Source: Flavobacterium marginilacus (lineage in GTDB: Bacteria > Bacteroidota > Bacteroidia > Flavobacteriales > Flavobacteriaceae). From it: a stretch of 64,000 nt of DNA. This document shows positions 41,953 through 50,932 of this stretch, in pieces. Location of the stretch: positions 3,534,001 to 3,598,000 of the forward strand of contig NZ_CP113975.1 in NCBI RefSeq assembly GCF_026870155.1, in the 5' to 3' direction. Both the position numbers and the translations under genes were made by a program. The first letter of the stretch is position 1. Each line of letters begins with the position of its first letter. The notes under the pieces were generated by a model. It searched no databases. It was not told the origin of the DNA and was given only the letters and a program-made list of their open reading frames with translations.

Positions 41953-43191
41953 TTATTTTACCGAACTGCATATGACTGATTTCTTTGCATATTCTTTAAA
42001 CCATTTATGAACAGGAAAAGCACAAGCCTCAGGATCACTGTTATATGCAATTCCTCCATCCAAAGATCCTTTATCAATAAGATTTTCAGGAGACAGCAGG
42101 TTCCATATAACATTTCCAGACTCATCGGCCAAAGTTTTAAAATTAGCTCCAAACCCTCTTTGTCCTGCTGTTCCGGTTACTCCGCCTTTTCCCCAGACAT
42201 CATATCCTGCAGGAGCCCAATCAATTTCTGTAACAGCTATCGGGGCAAAATCAGCAACCGGTTTAATATTTTCATTCCAATTTGCCCTAAAAACCATAGG
42301 ATCATTATTATCTCTGCCCCAGTATCCTGGATAGATATGTACAGCATATCCAATATTTGTCCCTTCAATTCGGTTTACGGCATATCCTTTATACTGCGAC
42401 TGATATCCGGAACCAGGAATCCAAATAATATTGTTCGCTCCATTTGACCGTATCTTATTAACCATTGGCTGAAAAAACAGTTTCAAAGCATCAAAATGTG
42501 GCTGAGTATTACTGCCAAAATCCCCATTTGTACTTTTAATCGTAATGGGTTCATTGGCTAATTCGAACATGACATTTTCTGCATTTTTCAAACTGGAATG
42601 ATTGGACAAGTAATCCCAGATCTTAAATAAATAATTATAATAATCGTCACCAACATCAATTTTCTGAGGACAAACACCAGGAGGACGGAGTATTACATAC
42701 ATTCCTCTTGACTTAGCATGCTGAATAAGCGGAATAATAACTTGATCAACAGCCAATTTAAATCGCTCAAAATTAAATTGAGAGATATCATCTTCTCCTT
42801 TTGTGGCGGCACCTGGATTATTAGACCAATACGGGTCAATATGCAGCCTGATATAATTTAAATACCAATCTTCATTCTTACTATTTGAAAGCTTGTCAAT
42901 TACACCATTATTGTAATTTAAACAGCCCGTTACATTATAGTTATCCCATCTGCACTGTCCAGCGGCACATCCATTAAACCAAGGACTTGGAGTAATGGCA
43001 ACTCCATGCAGTGAAACTTTATTACCGCATGGATCTTTCAAAAACCTGCCATCTACCTTAAGCTGCGGAGTTTTTTGAGGCCACGATACCGCAGCCTCAA
43101 TTGAAGATGTATCCTTTACAGGAACATCATCCTTTCCGCAACTTAAAAATACAAGCAAAATTATTCCTGTAAATAATAAATTGAATTTCAT
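41953..43191 (-). CDS. GH5-family lipoprotein glycosidase
   Basis: A 412-residue GH5 enzyme with a lipoprotein signal (LLVFLSCGKDD, Cys18), so probably anchored to the cell surface. The TIM barrel begins near residue 45 (LKVDGRFLKDPCGNKVSLHGVAITPSPWFNG). Catalytic residues are Glu214 in FELANEPI (acid/base) and Glu322 in AVTEIDW (nucleophile). The cysteine-rich insert near residues 75-95 (CAAGQCRWDNYNVTGC) is unusual. It ends the operon 6 bp after GH10. The subfamily and substrate are not certain: endoxylanase, glucanase or mannanase are all possible, and context favours xylan. Confidence 0.82.
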   Translation of the reverse strand: MKFNLLFTGIILLVFLSCGKDDVPVKDTSSIEAAVSWPQKTPQLKVDGRFLKDPCGNKVSLHGVAITPSPWFNGCAAGQCRWDNYNVTGCLNYNNGVIDKLSNSKNEDWYLNYIRLHIDPYWSNNPGAATKGEDDISQFNFERFKLAVDQVIIPLIQHAKSRGMYVILRPPGVCPQKIDVGDDYYNYLFKIWDYLSNHSSLKNAENVMFELANEPITIKSTNGDFGSNTQPHFDALKLFFQPMVNKIRSNGANNIIWIPGSGYQSQYKGYAVNRIEGTNIGYAVHIYPGYWGRDNNDPMVFRANWNENIKPVADFAPIAVTEIDWAPAGYDVWGKGGVTGTAGQRGFGANFKTLADESGNVIWNLLSPENLIDKGSLDGGIAYNSDPEACAFPVHKWFKEYAKKSVICSSVK

Positions 43192-43197
43192 AATTTA

Positions 43198-44871
43198 TTA
43201 CTTTGCTCCTTTAAGTCCCTCAGCAAAACCTGCATAAGAAAATTTACGTGTGTACTTAAGATCCCACAAACCTTGATGCTGGTCTGGCAGCCATGAAGAA
43301 TCAGATTTACTGTCTATTAATCCCCAAACAGTAATTCCGTATCTCTGGCTTACCGGAATATATTTTGCATACATATCCACCACGTATTTATACATATCAG
43401 CTTGTTTTCTAAGGTCAAATTCTGTTGGATTAAGGCCTGCAGCAACATCTAGTTCTGAAACCTTTATAAGTTTACCCGTAGCTGCCAGCAATTGGAACAT
43501 TGTTTCAATTTTGGCTTTATCAGAATTGATTGTAATATGCATCTGAGTACCTATACCATCAACCTTTTGTCCTTTACTTTCAATATAACTAACATATTGG
43601 ATAAGACCTTTACATTTATCAGTACTATACTCAAGGTTGTAGTCATTGACGAATAATTTATCCGTTGCATTACCGCTTTTTCTAGCAAGTCTAAACGCTT
43701 CAACTGCATAATCTTTCCCTAGATAATCCTGCCAGTAGAATTCATCAGCAGCCATATTTGCTTTACCTGCACCAGTTTTTAATTCATACGGTTTTCCATC
43801 ATCCATTGGCTCATTAACAACATCCCATGCGGTTACATACGAAGCACAATTTTTAACCATCCCTGTTATCCATTTATCCAGTGCATCACCAATAATAGCT
43901 TTCTTCTGCTCTGGAGTTTTATCTTTTGTCTGAACACTTCCAGTTGCGCTATACTTTTCTATTTTAAGATTATCATAATAAAAACTAGTGGCCGTTTTTC
44001 CAAGATTAAAAGCAATTGTATTACAAGTTTCCATCTCCTTAGTAACCGTAATCTCTTTAATATAAGTTGTCCATGTGGCAGTATATGAAAGATTACCAAA
44101 GAAATCCCAATGCTTATAACCCCCTACATTTAATTGTGCCTGTGTAGGAGATGATGCTGGAGCATCAGCGCGAATATCCATAGTAAGTCTGTATTTTTCG
44201 CCTATTTGTACCCCTGGAGAAAACTTAACGTAAAACTGTGCATCCCATTCATTAGCACGCACGCTGGCATTTGTTAATTTAAGTGCTCTGCCTGTTCCAT
44301 TAGCGCCTTGACCTGCAGCTGTAAACGATGTTATTACATTATTATTGACCTGATAATTGGATGCATCAGCAGTCTCAAAATCATTTGCAGTGATCAGGTT
44401 CCAGCCTGGCCCTGTTGATGATAGAATATCTGGAGCAATCAGGCTTTTGAGATATGCCGCATTTTGATTCGCATGCCAGCAGAGTGTATGACCAAAAACT
44501 GTAACATTAGCCTCTTTGGCTGTTTTTAGCAATTTATTGACATTGTCAAGAGCAAGACTCCCATCTGCCTGCACTATTGCGCCATGTTTCATTTCATAGC
44601 CCAAAGTAATCTCATCAAAATTCGTGTTAACTAATCTATACATCAAGCTTTTACTTGTGTAATCATTCAATGAAATACCAGCACCTAATTTAAAATTAGG
44701 ATTAGCCGTTCTATTTACGTAGCTTTTTAAATCAGAATAGACATCAATCGCTTCCTGATTGGCAATGCTCGTAGGTTTTTCATAATCGTACTTTAAAACA
44801 TTATCGTTTGTACAGGATGCAGCCGTCATCAAAACTGAAGACAATAGCAGTACTTTGTATAATTTATTCAT
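43198..44871 (-). CDS. GH10 endo-beta-1,4-xylanase with inserted CBM, lipoprotein
   Basis: A 557-residue endoxylanase that cuts the beta-1,4-xylan backbone. The ATG at 44871 gives a lipoprotein signal (MNKLYKVLLLSSVLMTAASC, lipidated Cys20), fitting a surface enzyme; the frame is open 36 bp further upstream. The GH10 barrel is interrupted after the third strand (VFGHTLCWHANQN) by a CBM4_9/CBM22-like beta-sandwich (about residues 150-310, GPGWNLITANDFETADAS ... FYYDNLKIEKY). It resumes with Glu354 in AWDVVNEPMDDG (acid/base) and Glu473 in KVSELDVAAG (nucleophile). This inserted-CBM layout is known for gut and soil Bacteroidota xylanases found next to SusCD. A MITE-like repeat occupies the 145-bp gap upstream. 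Confidence 0.93.
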   Translation of the reverse strand: MNKLYKVLLLSSVLMTAASCTNDNVLKYDYEKPTSIANQEAIDVYSDLKSYVNRTANPNFKLGAGISLNDYTSKSLMYRLVNTNFDEITLGYEMKHGAIVQADGSLALDNVNKLLKTAKEANVTVFGHTLCWHANQNAAYLKSLIAPDILSSTGPGWNLITANDFETADASNYQVNNNVITSFTAAGQGANGTGRALKLTNASVRANEWDAQFYVKFSPGVQIGEKYRLTMDIRADAPASSPTQAQLNVGGYKHWDFFGNLSYTATWTTYIKEITVTKEMETCNTIAFNLGKTATSFYYDNLKIEKYSATGSVQTKDKTPEQKKAIIGDALDKWITGMVKNCASYVTAWDVVNEPMDDGKPYELKTGAGKANMAADEFYWQDYLGKDYAVEAFRLARKSGNATDKLFVNDYNLEYSTDKCKGLIQYVSYIESKGQKVDGIGTQMHITINSDKAKIETMFQLLAATGKLIKVSELDVAAGLNPTEFDLRKQADMYKYVVDMYAKYIPVSQRYGITVWGLIDSKSDSSWLPDQHQGLWDLKYTRKFSYAGFAEGLKGAK

Positions 44872-44910
44872 CTTCTTTAAATTTTTAATTTTTAATAAAA
44901 TTTTCAATTA

Positions 44911-45014
44911 TACCATTTAGAAATATAAAATAGTTTTTTATTAACCTCCTCCACCCCCTCTCCATAGTAGAAGAGGGAAATAGGATCGGATTATTTTATA
45001 TTCCTTCTAAATGG
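44911..45014. repeat. MITE-like element, copy 1 (inside the SusCD-GH10 operon)
   Basis: About 104 bp with near-perfect terminal inverted repeats: taccatttagaaatataaaa at the left and its complement, with a 3-nt insertion, ending ctaaatgg at the right. The centre holds the hairpin core accccctctcc..agaaga.ggg. The same design recurs at 63658-63762 (105 bp) and, degraded, at 58805-58905. It lies between the stop codon of the surface lipoprotein and the GH10 start and would be transcribed within the operon mRNA. It has no coding potential. Confidence 0.7.
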
Positions 45015-45016
45015 CT

Positions 45017-46048
45017 TTATTTCTTAACTGGACTATAGACAGCTGCAGTTACTCCTCTATCACGCAGTACCAATGTATCTTTTGTAGTTACATTAAAATC
45101 CTGGAAATTAACTTTATAATCAAGATAAAGAGCATCTCTGTCTTTACTTCCCCAACTGTTTTTCTCTCCTTTTTTCACAAACTTGCCTGTACCGCTTGCT
45201 GTAAATAATGCACTGCTTCCGGAGACTGTACATTTATTTTCGTTATCAAATGTAAGTGTCAGATTAAAGTTGATATTAACTCCAGATGCATCTTTGACAG
45301 TAACTGGAAAATCAATTGTACTTAATGATTTGGTATTAATTTTAGAAACTTGATCAGTTTCTACGTAGGCAGTATGTCTGACAACTGTTTTATTAAGAGC
45401 CGTATTTCCATTATTTCCAAGAATAACGTCTTTACCTCTTCTCAAATAATTGCCGTCCCAAGGATTTACATACTTTACAGCATATAAAATAAAGTCCTTG
45501 GGCTGACTGCTCCAGTCTGTACTTAATACTTTTGATGGATTAGACACTAAAGCCTTTCCTGAAAGAATAGTATCAGCATTCACTACTTTTTTCATTTCAA
45601 GAGGAATAACATAGGTCTTTTTTACAGATAAAGGATCTGCAAAAAAAGCATCAGACAATTGTACCTCAACACCTCCGGTAATCTGGCCTTTTGGGATAAC
45701 AATCTGATTACTCGCAAGTGTATAGTAATTGCTTGGCATAGCAATAATTTCACTATCGCCAGCATTAAACAAGAAACCGGCTGGTAACGAATTTGCAACA
45801 GCAATATCAATGGTTACATCTTTATCATTACTGTAAACTCCGCCTAAAGTTCCCATTATTTTGCACTTGTGCTGATTATCTAAAGTGGTATCAAATATGT
45901 CTTCTCCTAATGTTATCGTTCTGACAGGGTACTGATAAGCAAAATAAACCGACTGATGGTCAAAATTATCAAACTCTGCATCTTGATTAGTACATGAAAC
46001 CATAGTGACAAGTACAGCTGCTAGCATTAAAAATATTTTGTTTTTCAT
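45017..46048 (-). CDS. DUF1735-type surface lipoprotein, likely glycan binding
   Basis: A 343-residue lipoprotein (LAAVLVTMVSC, Cys19). The N-terminal region (about residues 25-165, QSVYFAYQYPVRTITLGED ... DVTIDIAVANSLPAG) matches the DUF1735/BT_3987-like N-terminal domain of SusE-position proteins. The C-terminal half (about 180-340) looks like the companion DUF5627-type beta domain. Proteins in this position after a SusCD pair usually bind glycan at the surface and help load the transporter. No enzymatic motif is seen. It lies 50 bp after the second SusD gene. Confidence 0.8.
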   Translation of the reverse strand: MKNKIFLMLAAVLVTMVSCTNQDAEFDNFDHQSVYFAYQYPVRTITLGEDIFDTTLDNQHKCKIMGTLGGVYSNDKDVTIDIAVANSLPAGFLFNAGDSEIIAMPSNYYTLASNQIVIPKGQITGGVEVQLSDAFFADPLSVKKTYVIPLEMKKVVNADTILSGKALVSNPSKVLSTDWSSQPKDFILYAVKYVNPWDGNYLRRGKDVILGNNGNTALNKTVVRHTAYVETDQVSKINTKSLSTIDFPVTVKDASGVNINFNLTLTFDNENKCTVSGSSALFTASGTGKFVKKGEKNSWGSKDRDALYLDYKVNFQDFNVTTKDTLVLRDRGVTAAVYSPVKK

Positions 46049-46098
46049 TTTTCTTTAATTATTAAATTTCCTAATACATTAAGTAGAATCTTAATGTT

Positions 46099-47835
46099 CT
46101 ACCATCCCTTGTTTTGCAGTAAAGCATTAAACTTAAGAGCTTCTGAATATGGAATTGGCCCAAATTTCATATAGTCTTTATAAAGTCTGCTTTCAACAGT
46201 AATTTTTTGATGGACTCCTCCTTGGATTTTATCACCATCTGCAGAAATATTTAAATTTGAATTCCATCTGCGCAAATCCCAAAATCTGAATCCTTCAAAA
46301 CATAATTCCAAACGTCTCTCATTTCTGATTAAGCTGCGCATTTCCGTTTTATCAGCTTTAATCGATTCCAAGTAAGGATCAGGCTGAACAATTCCAGCTC
46401 TTTTTCTTAACGCTTTAACAACATCATAGGCAGAGAATCCTATAGTTCCCGTTGCGGTTGGTCCCCATGCTTCATTTGCAGCTTCTGCATAAATAAGATA
46501 CAGTTCAGTATATCTCATACGTGGTTTATAATGTCTCTGATTATTGATTGAAGTTGGATTTAAATTCACATCTTGTCTCAATAATTTTCTCATATAATAA
46601 CCTGTACGGGTAGATGTACCAACCTTGTTTAATGCATCATTTGTAGTACCGTCACTAGCTGTAGTAATTACAGAATTACTCACACCCGCAGTTGACTGGT
46701 TTACTAAAATGAATTTTTTCAAACGGGGATCACGATTGTCATAAGGCTTTGTAGCATCATAATTACTGCCGGCAGCAGAAATAGGATAACCGTTTGCCAT
46801 TGGGAAAGCATCAACTAAATTCTGTGTTGGATTGACACGTCCTTTTCCAAAAAGAGTTGGAGGAAAATTATCGCTTTCTAAATTATTACTATCACCAATA
46901 TCACCTCTCCAAAGAATTTCTGGCGGATTAACTCCAGCTCCCATAGCTTTTAACTCATCAGCATCACTGAACCAATTCAATCCATTAGAAGCTATTCCGG
47001 CAACTCCGCCGTTCAGGTTTAATAATGCACCGGCATATTTAGCCGCATCATCCCAAGTGGTTGTATTTCTTGCGCTGAAAGCTGGACTAGCAGCCAATAA
47101 AGCAGCTTGAGCTCTTACCACTTGTGCAATTCTTGAAGACATTCTTTGTCTCGCATATTGTCCAAAAACACGGTTGTAGTCACTTAAATTATCGTAACCT
47201 GGAGGCAGTGTACTTGCATCTTCAAAATCTAACGGCAGTAATTCAGTAGCTTTTTTTACATCACTATACAATTGTTTCATACAGTCTTCAAAAGAAGAAC
47301 GTGCCACATTGAAGTTGGAACTTGCAGTTTCAGGTGCCAACAGCACCGGAACTCCCAATAGCTGATCATTAGTTGCTGTACCAGCATGAGCCTGCAGTAA
47401 ATAATACATGTATAAAGCTCTTAATCCATAAGCTTCTCCCATCAGACGGTCTCTAAACAAAAGACTTACTTTTTCATCTTTTGCCCATTGTACTTTACCA
47501 GCTTCAGAAAGAAAAATATTCAGATACTGAATGGCAGCTCTCGAATTGGTCCATTGATCTAATGGGTTAAAGTTTGAAGTCCATTGACCTGTCGCTACCT
47601 TATGGTAATTGTTTGCTATATCATTTGATACAGCATCATCTGTTGCCACATCATTAAATGACCAGCTGTTTCCAGGAAGTCTTGTATAAGCATTTAGTAG
47701 AATTCCTTGCGCATATTCAGCTTCTGCATACATATCTTCAAGCCCTCTATTGTTTTCTATTGCCGGATCAATCAAATCATCACAGCTGCAAAAAACAAAC
47801 AGAACGGATATAAAAATTAATATTCTTATTTTCAT
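46099..47835 (-). CDS. SusD-like surface glycan-binding lipoprotein (pair 2)
   Basis: A 578-residue SusD-family protein. The ATG at 47835 gives a lipoprotein signal (MKIRILIFISVLFVFCSC) and a 28-bp gap from the SusC gene; the longer frame would overlap it. The TPR-rich N-terminal half (LMGEAYGLRALYMYYLLQAHAG, a SusD signature) and the C-terminal RagB/SusD region (RYTELYLIYAEAANEAWG, RRLELCFEGFRFWDLRRW) are intact. It forms the lid of the SusC channel encoded just upstream and should bind xylo-oligosaccharides. It probably pairs only with that neighbouring SusC. Confidence 0.93.
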   Translation of the reverse strand: MKIRILIFISVLFVFCSCDDLIDPAIENNRGLEDMYAEAEYAQGILLNAYTRLPGNSWSFNDVATDDAVSNDIANNYHKVATGQWTSNFNPLDQWTNSRAAIQYLNIFLSEAGKVQWAKDEKVSLLFRDRLMGEAYGLRALYMYYLLQAHAGTATNDQLLGVPVLLAPETASSNFNVARSSFEDCMKQLYSDVKKATELLPLDFEDASTLPPGYDNLSDYNRVFGQYARQRMSSRIAQVVRAQAALLAASPAFSARNTTTWDDAAKYAGALLNLNGGVAGIASNGLNWFSDADELKAMGAGVNPPEILWRGDIGDSNNLESDNFPPTLFGKGRVNPTQNLVDAFPMANGYPISAAGSNYDATKPYDNRDPRLKKFILVNQSTAGVSNSVITTASDGTTNDALNKVGTSTRTGYYMRKLLRQDVNLNPTSINNQRHYKPRMRYTELYLIYAEAANEAWGPTATGTIGFSAYDVVKALRKRAGIVQPDPYLESIKADKTEMRSLIRNERRLELCFEGFRFWDLRRWNSNLNISADGDKIQGGVHQKITVESRLYKDYMKFGPIPYSEALKFNALLQNKGW

Positions 47836-47863
47836 AATAATTAAATTAAGTGTGTGTTTAAAT

Positions 47864-50800
47864 TTAAAATAATGCTTTAACACCCAGATTATAATATCTG
47901 GTTTGTGGTGCTCCTCCGATGCTTAATTCCATAATATCTCTGTTTTGAGATATAGTTAACAGATTAGATCCAAGTGCATAAACACTAAGCTCATTAAAAA
48001 AAGTTTTTTGAAGTGCCTTTTTTGGAAAGTCATAAGTAAGCTGTACTTTAGAAAGATTTACCCTGTTGGTACTATACATCCAGAAATCTGAAGAGCGGAA
48101 ATTATTATCACTGCTCAATGAAGATAACCTTGGATAGACTGCAGTTTCTTTAGTTTCTTCTGTCCAGCTGTCTCTTACGTTAATAGAATATTTGTCTTCA
48201 CCATCCATTTGAAAATAGGTGTTGTTTTTCATCGCATAAGCACCTGTTTGTCCTGTGAAAATTGTGAAAAATGTGAAATTATTCCATTTAGCCGTAAAAT
48301 TAATACCAAATGTAAATGGAGCTCCATACCAGCCTGCTTTACCTAAATAGACTTCGTCTTTATTGTCAATAATACCATCGCCATTCTGATCTATGTATTT
48401 AATATCTCCTGGTTTAACTTGTCCAAAAGTCTGTGATGGTGAATTAGTAATATCAAGTGCATCCGTAAAAAAACCATCGCTTTTAAGGCCCCAAAGTGCA
48501 TCTAAAGGTCTGCCCTGTCTGTTTTGATAACTGTCATCGTATAATTCTGCTCTCTTAGTAGCTTCTGTATCTACATAAGTACCTGTTAATCCAAGTGCTA
48601 AATCAACATTCCCCACTTTTTTATTGAATCTTACATCAAAATCAAACCCAATACGCTTATCATCATTATAATTAATATAAGGCAGGAATGAAGTGTTAGG
48701 GAAGTTCGTAACAAAATAATTTGGATATAAACTTGAAGCCTGAATAACATTTCCATTAATTTCATTAACAAAAAAGTTAGTATTTAAGGTTATAAAGTTC
48801 TTAAAGAAGGCTCCTTCTAATCCAGCACTCAGCTCATTTCTCTTTGCAAAACCTAAATCTAAATTTTCACCTCTTCTAACATCAGTACTTCTGTTAAGAG
48901 CACCGTCTCTCCAGCTGAACCACTGTCCGTCTGTCTGGCTATATATACTTTCATATAAGTAATAATTTGAAACATCTAAATCTGTATTTAAAATACCTCC
49001 TGAAACATTCAATTTTAAATTATTAACAGCAGTCACGTCCTTCATAAAATCTTCTTCAGATAATTTCCATCCTAAAGACATCGTAGGAGAAAATCCTTCA
49101 CGATTACCTTCAGCAAATTTGGCTGAATGAACATATGCCCCATTAAATTCTGCATAATATTTCTGATCGAAATTGTACGATAAATTCAAACCTAAATTAG
49201 CATTGCTTGTTTTATGATAAACAGCAGAAAGACTCTGCTGATATCCTGAACCAATAAGCATTGCTGATAAATTATGCTGCTCATTAATTTTTTTCAAATA
49301 ATTAAACTGCCCGGAAAAAGCAACTGTTTGAGAAAGAGAGCTCCCGCTGATGTTTTCAATACCAGTTTTTGAATCCTTCCCGTACTTTGTTAAGGAAGTA
49401 ATCTGATCTATACCTGCATAGTTATTCCAAGATGCTTCATAAGTCGCATATGTGTTATTATAGGACTGGCTGTACGAATTAGAATAATCTACTGCAAAAT
49501 CAGTATGAAATGTCAGCCCATTGATAACATCACCTAACTCAACATTAACCCCTGTATTGAACTGAAACTGACGGCTTGTAAAGGTAGTGTGGCCTCCAGC
49601 ATAAATAGCTGCAAAAGGGTTAGTAGGATTAAGCTGCGTACCGCCTAATAAATACTGTCCATCAACTATATAGTTACTGTTTTTTACAAGAGTCATTGAT
49701 GCATCATCACTTGATTCAATCATGCTGATTGGTACTAATGGACTAAATAAATAAGGTCTCAGAGTAGCTGCACTGCTCCAGTAGTTTGTATTTACTCCTC
49801 TGGAATTGCTGTATATCGCATTTGCCCCGATTGTTGCTGAAATGCGGTTATTAATTTGAATATCTACATTTCCTCTTACATTGAATCTATTATTGTTATT
49901 ATTTGCAGCCTCTCCAAAACTTTGTAAAGGATCCTGCTGAGACGAAAAATTAGCAACAGTATAGTATCGTGCTGATTTATTTCCTCCTGTTATCTCAATA
50001 TTTGCATCATAATTAAAATAAAACTCCTTAACGTATTTTGGTGAATAGTAATTAACATCAGCATATCTATATGGATTTTTACCAGATGCATAATTATAAA
50101 TGGTTTCATCAGTATATGTTGGATCCAAACCATCATTAACACGGGCTTGGTTATAATAATGCATATATTCGGCAGAACCTAAATATTTTGGTAGGCTCTT
50201 TGGTACAAATACTCCGTTATCAAATCTGGTTGTAATCTGCTGTTTTTGTACTTTCCCTTTTTTCGTTGTAATATAAATCGCCCCTTTTGCAGCGCGGCTT
50301 CCATAAAGTGCGGCCGCTGAAACCCCTTTTAGAAAAGTGATTTGCTCAACTTCTGTAGACAATACTGTATTAATATCACGGGGAACTCCATCTACTAACA
50401 CCAGAATGCCGTTCATTCCCCAGAGATTACCATTAAGTCCTCCAATTAAAGCCTGGACTCCATCTAAACTATAAGTTGTATAGTTTTTTTCTAAAATTTC
50501 AGGCAGATTTACAAAAGAAACACCTCCCATTAAATCCTTGCTTTCTTCTTTCTTAAAAGCAACCTGAACTAAATTTGAATTCTCTTTGTTTAAATTTATG
50601 TCACTTACAGCAGTTGTTGCTTTTAGTACAAGTGCAGTATAGCCAGCAGCGCTAAACTCAATATCTGTATCAGCTGTTACGGTTATTGAGTAGCTCCCGT
50701 TCTTATCGGTAGCTGCTTTAACATTATCTTTTTTACTGACAACAGCTGCATTCACAAGTGGTTTTCCTCCTGCTCCGATAACAATTCCAGCTAAATTTAT

Positions 50801-50887
50801 TTTTTGGTCAATTTGAGCGAAAATCTTGGCAGGTAAGAAAGCAAATAGCACAAAACATAACACTATTTTAAGTTGTATATATCTCAT
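47864..50887 (-). CDS. SusC-like TonB-dependent outer-membrane transporter (pair 2)
   Basis: A 1007-residue TonB-dependent transporter. A signal peptide (about residues 1-24, LPAKIFAQ) is followed by a carboxypeptidase-D-like domain (about 30-105, INLAGIVIGAGGKPLVNAAVVSKK), a plug (about 130-235, LVDGVPRDIN ... LYGSRAAKGAIYITTKKG) and a 22-strand-type beta-barrel ending in LGVKALF. The TonB-box region is atypical: LVQVAFKKEESKDLMGGV replaces the common DEVVVVGYG pattern. A similar VQVAxxK form is common in one branch of SusC proteins. It should import longer or branched xylo-oligosaccharides with its SusD. It follows the first SusD by 45 bp. Confidence 0.93.
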   Translation of the reverse strand: MRYIQLKIVLCFVLFAFLPAKIFAQIDQKINLAGIVIGAGGKPLVNAAVVSKKDNVKAATDKNGSYSITVTADTDIEFSAAGYTALVLKATTAVSDINLNKENSNLVQVAFKKEESKDLMGGVSFVNLPEILEKNYTTYSLDGVQALIGGLNGNLWGMNGILVLVDGVPRDINTVLSTEVEQITFLKGVSAAALYGSRAAKGAIYITTKKGKVQKQQITTRFDNGVFVPKSLPKYLGSAEYMHYYNQARVNDGLDPTYTDETIYNYASGKNPYRYADVNYYSPKYVKEFYFNYDANIEITGGNKSARYYTVANFSSQQDPLQSFGEAANNNNNRFNVRGNVDIQINNRISATIGANAIYSNSRGVNTNYWSSAATLRPYLFSPLVPISMIESSDDASMTLVKNSNYIVDGQYLLGGTQLNPTNPFAAIYAGGHTTFTSRQFQFNTGVNVELGDVINGLTFHTDFAVDYSNSYSQSYNNTYATYEASWNNYAGIDQITSLTKYGKDSKTGIENISGSSLSQTVAFSGQFNYLKKINEQHNLSAMLIGSGYQQSLSAVYHKTSNANLGLNLSYNFDQKYYAEFNGAYVHSAKFAEGNREGFSPTMSLGWKLSEEDFMKDVTAVNNLKLNVSGGILNTDLDVSNYYLYESIYSQTDGQWFSWRDGALNRSTDVRRGENLDLGFAKRNELSAGLEGAFFKNFITLNTNFFVNEINGNVIQASSLYPNYFVTNFPNTSFLPYINYNDDKRIGFDFDVRFNKKVGNVDLALGLTGTYVDTEATKRAELYDDSYQNRQGRPLDALWGLKSDGFFTDALDITNSPSQTFGQVKPGDIKYIDQNGDGIIDNKDEVYLGKAGWYGAPFTFGINFTAKWNNFTFFTIFTGQTGAYAMKNNTYFQMDGEDKYSINVRDSWTEETKETAVYPRLSSLSSDNNFRSSDFWMYSTNRVNLSKVQLTYDFPKKALQKTFFNELSVYALGSNLLTISQNRDIMELSIGGAPQTRYYNLGVKALF

Positions 50888-50932
50888 TATTCTATAATTT
50901 TATTTTTAAATTTTTTAAAATAATCATTTTAA

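Noticed and set aside
42007..42447. 146-codon plus-strand ORF antisense to GH5
   Set aside because: Shadow of the GH5 reading frame without any recognisable domain.
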